Notes under the pieces: model-generated
What the model was told of the DNA's origin: nothing
The model's database searches: none
What the model saw: only the letters and a program-made list of their open reading frames with translations
Origin: Flavobacterium sp. AG291
GTDB taxonomy: Bacteria > Bacteroidota > Bacteroidia > Flavobacteriales > Flavobacteriaceae
Reading direction: 5' to 3'
Assembly (NCBI RefSeq): GCF_003350375.1
Contig: NZ_QQAR01000003.1
Location: 186,001 to 250,000, forward strand
Length of the DNA stretch: 64,000 bases
In this document: positions 54,255 through 61,315 of the stretch, one piece after another
Layout of the letters: each line of letters opens with the position of its first letter
Position numbering within the stretch: position 1 is the first letter of the stretch
Position numbers and translations under genes: made by a program

Positions 54255-55667
54255 ATGACCAAAACATTATTTGTGTTTCCGGTATTGCTTCTTTCGGGAG
54301 CGCTTTATTTCTGTACCAAAGAGAAAAAAGAATATACTCCTGTTACTGCAATTACTACTGAAAGAACACCTCAGGAAAATTACCAGAACTATTGCAGCGG
54401 TTGCCATGGCGAAAAAATGGATGCTTTTGTAGACCGTGGATGGAAACATGGTAATACACTTAATGATCTTGTAAAGGCGATTACAAAAGGCTATGAAGAT
54501 GAGGGTATGCCTGCTTTTGAAAAAACATTCAGCAAGACAGAGATAGAAGAGCTTGCCGATTATATACTGAACGGTATTAAAAACAGGGCTGCTTACGATT
54601 TTGAAACAGTTCCTAAAACAGGAATTTTTGAAAGCGAAAAACTAACGGTTAAACTTGATACGGTGGCTACAGGACTTGCTGTTCCGTGGGGGATGGCTTT
54701 CCTGCCCGAAGGAAGCCTGCTGGTTACTGAAAGAGGGGGTAAACTTTATCAGGTAAAAGACAGAAAGAATTTAGAAATCAAAGGTGTTCCCGAAGTTCTT
54801 GCCAAGGGGCAGGGAGGATTACTCGATATTGTACTCGATCCTGAGTTTGTAAAAAACCGATTGATATATTTTTCATATTCAAAACCAAAAGGTAATCTTG
54901 CAACTACTGCCGTAATGCAGGCGAAGCTTGAAGGGAACAGGCTTACTGGTCAAAAGGTGATTTTTGAAGCACTGCCTTATGCCTCTACGCATCATCATTA
55001 TGGAAGCCGTCTGGTTTTTGATAGTAAAGGCTACCTGTTCATATCAGTAGGGGAAAGAGGAAATGAAAAGGAAAATCCTCAAAGTCTTGAAAATTCACTT
55101 GGCAAGATTCACAGAATAAAGGCTGACGGTTCAATTCCTGCAGATAATCCTTTTAAGGATAAGTCAGGCAAACCTACGTCGTTGTATTGTTATGGTAACC
55201 GTAATCCGCAGGGAATGACGCTAAATCCGTCTACAGGCGAATTATGGGAAACAGAACACGGTCCGAGAGGAGGAGATGAGATAAACATAATAAAACCGTC
55301 TGCTAATTATGGCTGGCCGGTTACAAGTTATGGTATAAATTATAACGGAACTACAATTACCGATAAGATTACCGCACCGGGTATAGAAGAACCATTGTTA
55401 TACTGGCTGCCTTCTATAGCGCCTTCAGGTACAGCTTTTGTTACTGGAGACCGTTATAAACCATGGAAAGGAGCCTTACTGGTAGGATCGTTACGTTTTA
55501 AATACCTTAACCTTTGTTATCTTGATGGATACAAAATCACAGGACAGGAAAAACTACTTAAAAACATTGGGCGCCTTCGTGATGTCCGCATGGGGCCCGA
55601 TGGTTATATTTATGTAGCTGTCGAAGATAAAAAGGGTTCAGTGTTCAGGTTGGTGCCTGTAAATTAA
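54255..55667 (+). CDS. PQQ-type soluble sugar dehydrogenase fused to cytochrome c
   Basis: A 470-residue exported oxidoreductase. After a signal sequence (MTKTLFVFPVLLLSGALYF; a Cys at 20 has only a weak lipobox) comes a single-haem cytochrome c domain with CSGCH at 47-51 and a Met in EGMPAF. Residues ~135-468 form a glucose/sorbosone dehydrogenase propeller (LAVPWGMAFLPEG, STHHHYGSRLVFD, NRNPQGM, WETEHGPRGGDEIN). Electrons from sugar oxidation could pass within the protein from PQQ to haem. No pqq genes are nearby. It overlaps the convergent methyltransferase gene by 4 bp. Confidence 0.9.
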   Translation: MTKTLFVFPVLLLSGALYFCTKEKKEYTPVTAITTERTPQENYQNYCSGCHGEKMDAFVDRGWKHGNTLNDLVKAITKGYEDEGMPAFEKTFSKTEIEELADYILNGIKNRAAYDFETVPKTGIFESEKLTVKLDTVATGLAVPWGMAFLPEGSLLVTERGGKLYQVKDRKNLEIKGVPEVLAKGQGGLLDIVLDPEFVKNRLIYFSYSKPKGNLATTAVMQAKLEGNRLTGQKVIFEALPYASTHHHYGSRLVFDSKGYLFISVGERGNEKENPQSLENSLGKIHRIKADGSIPADNPFKDKSGKPTSLYCYGNRNPQGMTLNPSTGELWETEHGPRGGDEINIIKPSANYGWPVTSYGINYNGTTITDKITAPGIEEPLLYWLPSIAPSGTAFVTGDRYKPWKGALLVGSLRFKYLNLCYLDGYKITGQEKLLKNIGRLRDVRMGPDGYIYVAVEDKKGSVFRLVPVN

Positions 55668-56839
55668 GCTTTAGAACACACTAAAACCAATTTCTCGTTC
55701 TGATTGTTTGTGGTGAAGAAAGCATAAGTGTCACCGCCGTCTTTGATTTTCCATTTTTTACGAATATCTTCAACCGAAAGAGGGAAATTACGTGTGGTAA
55801 TATTCATTTTTTTGCCTTCTAAAGGTTTCATTTCTGCTTTTTGGTAAGGAATGATCTCGTCAATAACAAATCGTCTGCCTTCAAAGCTAATGAGTTGGTC
55901 GGAGGTATATAGTTGGGTGTGCCTGTGCAATTTGGTAATGTTATAATGATGTGCCACTGCATCAAACGCCCCGGATTTCATTATGGCAGCATTAGGCTCG
56001 TAAAGGTATTTTTTAGGTACCGAGTATGGAGCTTCATCAGCAGGCTCGTATGATGTCCTGAAAATATCTTCGCCATCTTTTACCAGATTGACGGCTATTA
56101 GTGTCGGAGTGCTTCTGAATCCTTTTTCAAGAACCCACAACAGTTCTTTTACTTCGTTGTTTACTGCGACAATGTGTATTTCCTTTACCGAATGCAATTC
56201 ACTTAAACCCGCACTTATATCTAATATTGGTGCAGTTTTGATAAGTATGTTGTGAGTGTATTTAAGGTATTTTTCGAGCAGATCAGGCACATTAGGCAGG
56301 CAGTCTTTCAGCATAAAAACTTTGCCTTTGGCATCATTACGTCGGGAAGGGTCAATGTATATCCAGTCCCAGTGTTTGTGTTCTATATCTAATGTTTGGG
56401 TACTGTTGCCCGGCATACATTCGATATTATCAGCCTTAAGGATTTCAAAATTATGTTTTGCAATTGACGAAAGATGGATGTCCAGTTCGCAGTGCATAAC
56501 TTGTTTTACTCTTTTAGAAAAGTAGTAATCGTCTACACCAAAACCACCGGTCAGATCAATGAGGCTTTCACCCGAAACAAGTCCCGACTTGTATCTGGCA
56601 GTAGCTTCTGATGAGGTTTGTTCTACCGATATTTTTGAAGGATAAATAATGTTGCCAGCTTCAAACCAGGTAGGAAGTTTGTCTTTTGCTTTTTCACGGG
56701 CAGCAACCTGCCCAATTATTTCGGTCCAGTCTGTATCCGGAAACGGATTTTTTTGCAGGGCAAGTGCAGTAACAGGTTTGCCGGTATTGTCTTTTATAAA
56801 CTGCTGAATGTCTTGTTGTAATAATTTGTGTAAAAGCAA
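55664..56839 (-). CDS. THUMP-like class I SAM methyltransferase
   Basis: A 391-residue protein. A Rossmann methyltransferase core covers about 95-215: motif I LIDLTGGFGVDDYYF, then YIDPSRRNDAKGK in the position of the DPPY-type motif. The C-terminal ~80 residues (KKMNITTRNFPLSVEDIRKKWKIKDGG) match the THUMP-like domain of this family. Probably an RNA or DNA base methyltransferase; the substrate is unknown. The AI-2E gene lies 2 bp upstream on the same strand, implying an operon. Confidence 0.87.
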   Translation of the reverse strand: MLLHKLLQQDIQQFIKDNTGKPVTALALQKNPFPDTDWTEIIGQVAAREKAKDKLPTWFEAGNIIYPSKISVEQTSSEATARYKSGLVSGESLIDLTGGFGVDDYYFSKRVKQVMHCELDIHLSSIAKHNFEILKADNIECMPGNSTQTLDIEHKHWDWIYIDPSRRNDAKGKVFMLKDCLPNVPDLLEKYLKYTHNILIKTAPILDISAGLSELHSVKEIHIVAVNNEVKELLWVLEKGFRSTPTLIAVNLVKDGEDIFRTSYEPADEAPYSVPKKYLYEPNAAIMKSGAFDAVAHHYNITKLHRHTQLYTSDQLISFEGRRFVIDEIIPYQKAEMKPLEGKKMNITTRNFPLSVEDIRKKWKIKDGGDTYAFFTTNNQNEKLVLVCSKA

Positions 56840-56841
56840 AA

Positions 56842-57933
56842 CTATAAGTCTTTGGTAAGTATTCTGACAACCTGATTCTCGGGGAAAAACTCTTTGGCAA
56901 CGACTTTAATAGTAGTGTATGCAGGAATAGCTATTATCATTCCGAGTATGCCAAACAGAAATCCGCTGGCCAAAATTACTATAAATATTTCAAGCGGATG
57001 CGAATTTACACTGTTCGAAAATATAAGGGGTGACGTAATGTTGTTATCTATAAACTGAGCAACGCAATAACCAATGAAAACATATAATGTTGTTGAAAGC
57101 ATTTCGCCTTGAGATTCTGGTCCGATGTTTCCTAATAAGGTAAGTATAATAACTAGAATTGATGAAATAAGCGGCCCAATGTATGGGATAATGTTAAGTA
57201 ATGCAGTAATAAAAGCAATAATGAATGCATTTTCTACGCCAAAAATAAGCAACACTATCAGGTAACATATAAACAGGCATGACATCTGGACCATTAATCC
57301 AATAAAGTAACGACTCAACATTTCGTTGGTTTTTCTGAAAGAATTAATGATTTTCTCCTCGTGTGCATCAGGCAGTAATTTTTTTACTGATTTCTTGAAC
57401 AGTTCTTTATCCTTAAGGAAAAAGAAAGTGATAAAAGTTACCGAAGCAAGCCCAATTCCAAATCCACTAACGATATTAATCAGGATATTGATAAAATTAG
57501 GAATGAAATTAAGATTAAGTTTTGATGTTAAATCCGTGTGTTTAATTAATTTATCTGTGTCTATATTAAAGCCGGCAAGGTAGTTTTTTATATGAAGCAC
57601 CATGTCACTGAAATCCTGCTCCAATTTATGAGTATCAAGTAAAGATAAATTCTGTCCCTGAGCTATGATAAGCGGAACAAACAACATAATAAAGCCTATA
57701 AGTAGCGCTATCATGAAAATCAATGTGGTTATAACTGCAGGTGTATGGCTGAATTTGCATCTTTTTTTAAGAAAATCGACGATAGGAGTAGCAACTGTGC
57801 TAACAATTAATGCTATAAAAAGGTATAAAATTACTGTTTGTACCTGGTATAGGAAATACAATAAAAGGCAACAGCCTACAATAACAGCGAGTGCGCGAAG
57901 TATTCCGTTAGCGATAGTTTTAGATGTCAGCAT
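56842..57933 (-). CDS. AI-2E family transporter
   Basis: A 363-residue polytopic membrane protein with about eight helices. An N-terminal pair (AVIVGCCLLLYFLYQV, VILYLFIALIVSTVATPIVDFL) is followed by a hydrophilic stretch and the C-terminal core IGPLISSILVIILTLLG...VFIGYCVAQFIDNNITSPLIF with PLEIFIVILASGFLFGILGM. This fits the AI-2E/PerM family, whose members export small molecules or act in Na+/H+ exchange. What it moves is unknown. It is first of two genes, followed after 2 bp by the methyltransferase. Confidence 0.93.
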   Translation of the reverse strand: MLTSKTIANGILRALAVIVGCCLLLYFLYQVQTVILYLFIALIVSTVATPIVDFLKKRCKFSHTPAVITTLIFMIALLIGFIMLFVPLIIAQGQNLSLLDTHKLEQDFSDMVLHIKNYLAGFNIDTDKLIKHTDLTSKLNLNFIPNFINILINIVSGFGIGLASVTFITFFFLKDKELFKKSVKKLLPDAHEEKIINSFRKTNEMLSRYFIGLMVQMSCLFICYLIVLLIFGVENAFIIAFITALLNIIPYIGPLISSILVIILTLLGNIGPESQGEMLSTTLYVFIGYCVAQFIDNNITSPLIFSNSVNSHPLEIFIVILASGFLFGILGMIIAIPAYTTIKVVAKEFFPENQVVRILTKDL

Positions 57934-58005
57934 GTTGGTTTGTTTTGTGCTATCGAATTTAAGAAAAAAAACAAAGCAAGATAGTTTAATTAAGAGTTTA
58001 CTGCA

Positions 58006-58034
58006 TAAAAAATGCCTTTAGTTATTAAAGGCAT
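58006..58034 (-). terminator. Terminator embedded in the 3' end of the DUF4159 gene
   Basis: Stem ATGCCTTTA / TAAAGGCAT; on the minus strand one arm comprises the codons for the last residues (Tyr-Ala-Phe-Asn-Asn), the loop reaches the stop, and a TTTTTTA tract follows. Translation and termination signals overlap. Confidence 0.7.
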
Positions 58035-58656
58035 AGTTTACTATGTTAGCACCCATTCTAAGGGCTTTTTCGCGTACATCTTTTGGGTCGTTATGTACTT
58101 CCGGGTCTTCCCAACCATCACCAAGATCGGTTTCAACGGTATAGAGTACTACAAGTCTCCCTTCAACAAAAATTCCCCAGGCTTGTGGTGGCTTATTGTC
58201 GTGCTCATGTATCTTGGGTATACCCTGCGGAAAAGAGAAAGGACCCTTGAAGATTTCGTGGCTGGCGGGTACAGCTACCAGTTCTTTGTCTGGAAATACC
58301 TTTACCAGTTCCTTTCGGATATACTTATCCATACCGTAGTTGTCGTCAATATGCAGGAAACCGCCCGAAGTAAGATAGTTCCTTAGATTGATTACATCAC
58401 TGTCACTAAAAACCACGTTTCCGTGCCCCGTCATGTGGATGAAAGGATAAGAGAATATATCGGCACTCGAAGGGTCTACCGTTGCGGTCTTTGGGTTTAT
58501 TTTGGTACGGATGTTCTGGTTGCAGAATTTAGCAAGGTTAGGCAATGAAGTAGGATTGCCATACCAGTCACCACCACCGGAGTATTTAAGTACTGCGATT
58601 TCCTGTGCACTAAGCAGGGCAGGAGCGAGCAGTAATGTATAAAGCAATTTTTTCAT
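58018..58656 (-). CDS. DUF4159 exported protein
   Basis: About 212 residues starting MKKLLYTLLLAPALLSAQEIA, a signal peptide; an upstream extension reading into the repeat is not credible. The domain signature LKYSGGGDWYGNPTSL, FIHMTGHGNVVFSD, GGFLHIDDNYGMD and VLYTVETDLGDGWEDPE is DUF4159, a ThuA/glutamine-amidotransferase-like fold without known activity. Relatives often occur near MoxR/vWA genes, none of which is here. Its terminator begins inside the last codons. Confidence 0.9.
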   Translation of the reverse strand: MKKLLYTLLLAPALLSAQEIAVLKYSGGGDWYGNPTSLPNLAKFCNQNIRTKINPKTATVDPSSADIFSYPFIHMTGHGNVVFSDSDVINLRNYLTSGGFLHIDDNYGMDKYIRKELVKVFPDKELVAVPASHEIFKGPFSFPQGIPKIHEHDNKPPQAWGIFVEGRLVVLYTVETDLGDGWEDPEVHNDPKDVREKALRMGANIVNYAFNN

Positions 58657-58682
58657 GAATAATGATTGTGGTGTAAATATAG

Positions 58683-58860
58683 TTTTTCTTTTGTCTTGAA
58701 ACAAAAGAAACAAAAATTCAAGGCTCTGACTCCTTAGGCTAAAAATTATTTCATTTGGCTAAACCATCCGAACTCGCCTTTGGCTCAAACAGCGGATGCT
58801 TCTTAACGCCTCACTCATAATTTTCTTAACGCCACGGAGCCTAATGCCTTAGCTTCACTC
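58683..58860 (+). repeat. ~178-bp dispersed intergenic repeat, copy A
   Basis: Begins with the palindrome TTTCTTTTG...CAAAAGAAA and ends CTTCACTC. Direct repeat of 59274-59451: same length, no gaps, about 10 mismatches in 178 bases by eye. A third, diverged, inverted copy is at 42936-43116. It fills the gap between the DUF4159 start and the DUF2200 stop. Confidence 0.92.
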
Positions 58861-58899
58861 GGAAGTAATAGTAACTGAAAACTGAGATTGAACACTGAT

Positions 58900-59259
58900 T
58901 TACTCCCTTAAAATCTTCTCCATGGCTTTTCCATTCGCAAGTTCATCAATCAATTTATCTAAATAACGAATTTGCTGCATCAGAGGGTCTTCAATATCTT
59001 CAACGCGGTAGCCGCAAATTACCCCGGTAATTTTTGAGGCATTGGGGTTTATTTTTGGGGCATTAGTGTAGAAATCCTCAAAATTGGTTTTATTGTTAAG
59101 AATTTCCTGTAATGCCTTTGCGTCATAGCCTGTCAGCCAAAAAATAATTTCGTCTACTTCGGCTTTGGTGCGTCCTTTTTTCTCTGCTTTGGTAATGTAA
59201 TGCGGGTATACACTAGCAAAGGACATTTTTAGGATTTTTTCGTAATTTTTGTCGGTCAT
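58900..59259 (-). CDS. DUF2200 domain protein
   Basis: A 119-residue soluble protein of the DUF2200 family, recognised from [35 protein letters not shown] and [44 protein letters not shown] C-terminus. Function unknown. It is isolated between two direct copies of the 178-bp repeat, 591 bp apart, so recombination between them would delete or duplicate exactly this gene. Related genes occur sporadically in many bacteria, which fits a mobile or dispensable cargo. Confidence 0.9.
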   Translation of the reverse strand: MTDKNYEKILKMSFASVYPHYITKAEKKGRTKAEVDEIIFWLTGYDAKALQEILNNKTNFEDFYTNAPKINPNASKITGVICGYRVEDIEDPLMQQIRYLDKLIDELANGKAMEKILRE

Positions 59260-59273
59260 AATTTATCAGTTTA

Positions 59274-59451
59274 TTTTTCTTTTGTCTTGAAACAAAAGAA
59301 ACAAAAATTCAAGGCTCTGACTCCTTAGGCTAAAAATTATTTCATTCAGCTAAACCATCCGAACTCACCTTCGGCTCAAACAGCGGATGGTTCTTAACGC
59401 CTCATTCATAATTTTCTTAACGCCACGGAGTCTAATGCCAAAACTTCACTC
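59274..59451 (+). repeat. ~178-bp dispersed intergenic repeat, copy B
   Basis: Direct copy of 58683-58860 at an exact 591-bp offset, starting 14 bp upstream of the DUF2200 ATG and ending 38 bp before the rsmE stop. Contains the same terminal palindrome and the CATCCG...CGGATG internal hairpin. Confidence 0.92.
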
Positions 59452-59488
59452 AGGTGTCATTTAGCATGTCGACAACTGTGACTGGAAA

Positions 59489-60196
59489 CTATTCCTCGTT
59501 CACAAAAGCTACACTGTGTGCTGATACAACAGCAGCGGTTTCGGTGCGTAAGCGAGTGTTGCCTAAAGATACGGGAATATAATTACTTTGTAGCGCAAGA
59601 TTGATCTCTTTAGTTGAGAAATCACCTTCAGGACCTATGAGTATTGTTACTTCTTTTTTAGGCTCAAGCGCATTTTTCAAAAGGCGTTTTTCGGTTTCCT
59701 CGCAATGTGCGATGAATAGTTGTCCTTTCTGATGGGTGTTAACAAATGCATTAAAAGCGACAGGTTCATTAAGTATCGGCATATAATACTGTAACGATTG
59801 TTTCATAGCACTCTGAATTATCTTCTCAAAACGGTCGCCTTTAAACACCGTTCTCTCACTATGTTCGCAAATGATAGGAGTTATTTTGGTAATACCTATT
59901 TCGGTTGCTTTTTCCAGAAACCATTCATAACGATCGTTCATTTTGGTTGGCGCAACAGCCAGATGTAACGAGTAGGGTGCAGGTTCATGGAATTCTTCAG
60001 CAATGATCTTTACCTCACATTTTTTCTCATTGGCAAAAACAACCTCAGAAGTGAAAAGATAACCTTTACCATTTGAGATGTGGATTTTATCGCCTTCTTT
60101 TTTACGAAGCACTTTTACAATATGCCTGCTTTCTTCCTTATCAAAAGTAAAGCTTGCGGTTCCGGGTTGTATGTCGGGATTGAAGAATAGCTGCAT
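59489..60196 (-). CDS. rsmE: 16S rRNA (uracil-1498-N3) methyltransferase
   Basis: Methylates U1498 of 16S rRNA. About 235 residues from MQLFFNPDIQPG; an in-frame Met 26 codons upstream lies inside tsaD and is rejected. An N-terminal PUA-like domain is followed by the SPOUT fold with the knot motif ILIGPEGDFSTKEI and SLGNTRLRTETAAVVS. The ATG is one base after the tsaD TAA, so the two are cotranscribed. Confidence 0.95.
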   Translation of the reverse strand: MQLFFNPDIQPGTASFTFDKEESRHIVKVLRKKEGDKIHISNGKGYLFTSEVVFANEKKCEVKIIAEEFHEPAPYSLHLAVAPTKMNDRYEWFLEKATEIGITKITPIICEHSERTVFKGDRFEKIIQSAMKQSLQYYMPILNEPVAFNAFVNTHQKGQLFIAHCEETEKRLLKNALEPKKEVTILIGPEGDFSTKEINLALQSNYIPVSLGNTRLRTETAAVVSAHSVAFVNEE

Positions 60197-60197
60197 A

Positions 60198-61232
60198 TTA
60201 TAATTCAATTCTTGCTTTAGAGGTGACCGAAGCATCATTGAACTGATGTTCCAGGTATTTATGATATCCCACAATGCCTATCATTGCGGCATTGTCGGTA
60301 GTGTATTCAAACTTAGGGATAAAGGTTTTCCATCCGTATTTTTTCTCGGCTTCCTTAAGTGTGGCACGAATACCACTGTTAGCCGAAACCCCTCCGCCAA
60401 TAGCAACCTGTTTTATACCTGTTTCATTAACAGCCAGTTTTAGCTTATCCATTAGTATATTGATTATGGTATACTGGATTGAGGCACAGATGTCGTTCAT
60501 ATTATCCTTTATGAAATCAGAATTTTCAGCTACATTTTTTTGAACAAAGTAAAGTATCTGGGTTTTTAGTCCGCTAAAACTAAAATCGAGTCCCGGTACT
60601 TTTGGTTTTGTAAATGCATACGCTTTTGGATTACCCTGTTGTGCATATTTGTCAACCAATGGCCCGCCAGGATAAGGGAGTCCTAATATTTTAGCACTTT
60701 TGTCGTAAGCTTCGCCTACGGCATCATCGGTAGTTTCGCCAATGACTTCCATGTCGAAAAAGCTGTTTACCTTTACAATTTGTGTATGCCCACCGCTAAT
60801 GGTCATGGCCAAAAATGGGAAGTCGGGTTTATCAAAGCCTTCTTCATCAATAAAATGCGCCAGTATATGCGCCTGCATATGGTTTACAGCAATAAGCGGA
60901 ATGTCAAGTGCCAGTGCCATAGATTTTGCAAACGATGTGCCTACAAGTAGTGACCCCATAAGTCCGGGACCTTGTGTAAAGGCTACAGCACTAAGTTGAT
61001 CGCGGCTAATGTTAGCTTTTTTCAGGGCAACATCAATTACAGGTACAATATTTTGCTGGTGGGCACGTGAGGCAAGCTCCGGAACAACACCTCCGTATTC
61101 CTCATGAATTGCCTGACGTGCAACAACATTAGAGAGTACTTTTGCGTTTTCAAGAACAGCAGCAGCCGTGTCGTCACACGAGCTTTCTATCGATAAAATA
61201 TATGTAGGTTTTTGCGGCATAATTTGAGGCAC
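60198..61232 (-). CDS. tsaD: tRNA N6-adenosine threonylcarbamoyltransferase
   Basis: Transfers threonylcarbamoyl to A37 of ANN-decoding tRNAs. It has 344 residues; Met5 (MPQKPTYILSIESSCDD) is an alternative start. The ASKHA fold is clear, with metal-binding His118 and His122 in NHMQAHILAH, ATP-site GGPLVDKYAQQG and GGGVSANSGIRATL. The essential partners TsaB, TsaC and TsaE are not in the window. First gene of the tsaD-rsmE pair and divergent from the TamB-like gene. Confidence 0.97.
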   Translation of the reverse strand: MPQIMPQKPTYILSIESSCDDTAAAVLENAKVLSNVVARQAIHEEYGGVVPELASRAHQQNIVPVIDVALKKANISRDQLSAVAFTQGPGLMGSLLVGTSFAKSMALALDIPLIAVNHMQAHILAHFIDEEGFDKPDFPFLAMTISGGHTQIVKVNSFFDMEVIGETTDDAVGEAYDKSAKILGLPYPGGPLVDKYAQQGNPKAYAFTKPKVPGLDFSFSGLKTQILYFVQKNVAENSDFIKDNMNDICASIQYTIINILMDKLKLAVNETGIKQVAIGGGVSANSGIRATLKEAEKKYGWKTFIPKFEYTTDNAAMIGIVGYHKYLEHQFNDASVTSKARIEL

Positions 61233-61287
61233 AAAATTTGGTATTATAAAAAAGGCTTAAAGCGAATTTAACAACGTTAAAAATTTC

Positions 61288-61295
61288 TATTTTTG
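61288..61295 (+). promoter_or_regulatory. Candidate -7 box for the TamB-like gene
   Basis: TATTTTTG matches TAnnTTTG in the tsaD/TamB divergent region. Transcription would begin near 61302, a few bases before the ATG at 61309. Confidence 0.45.
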
Positions 61296-61315
61296 TTGCT
61301 TATTAGCCATGGTAG

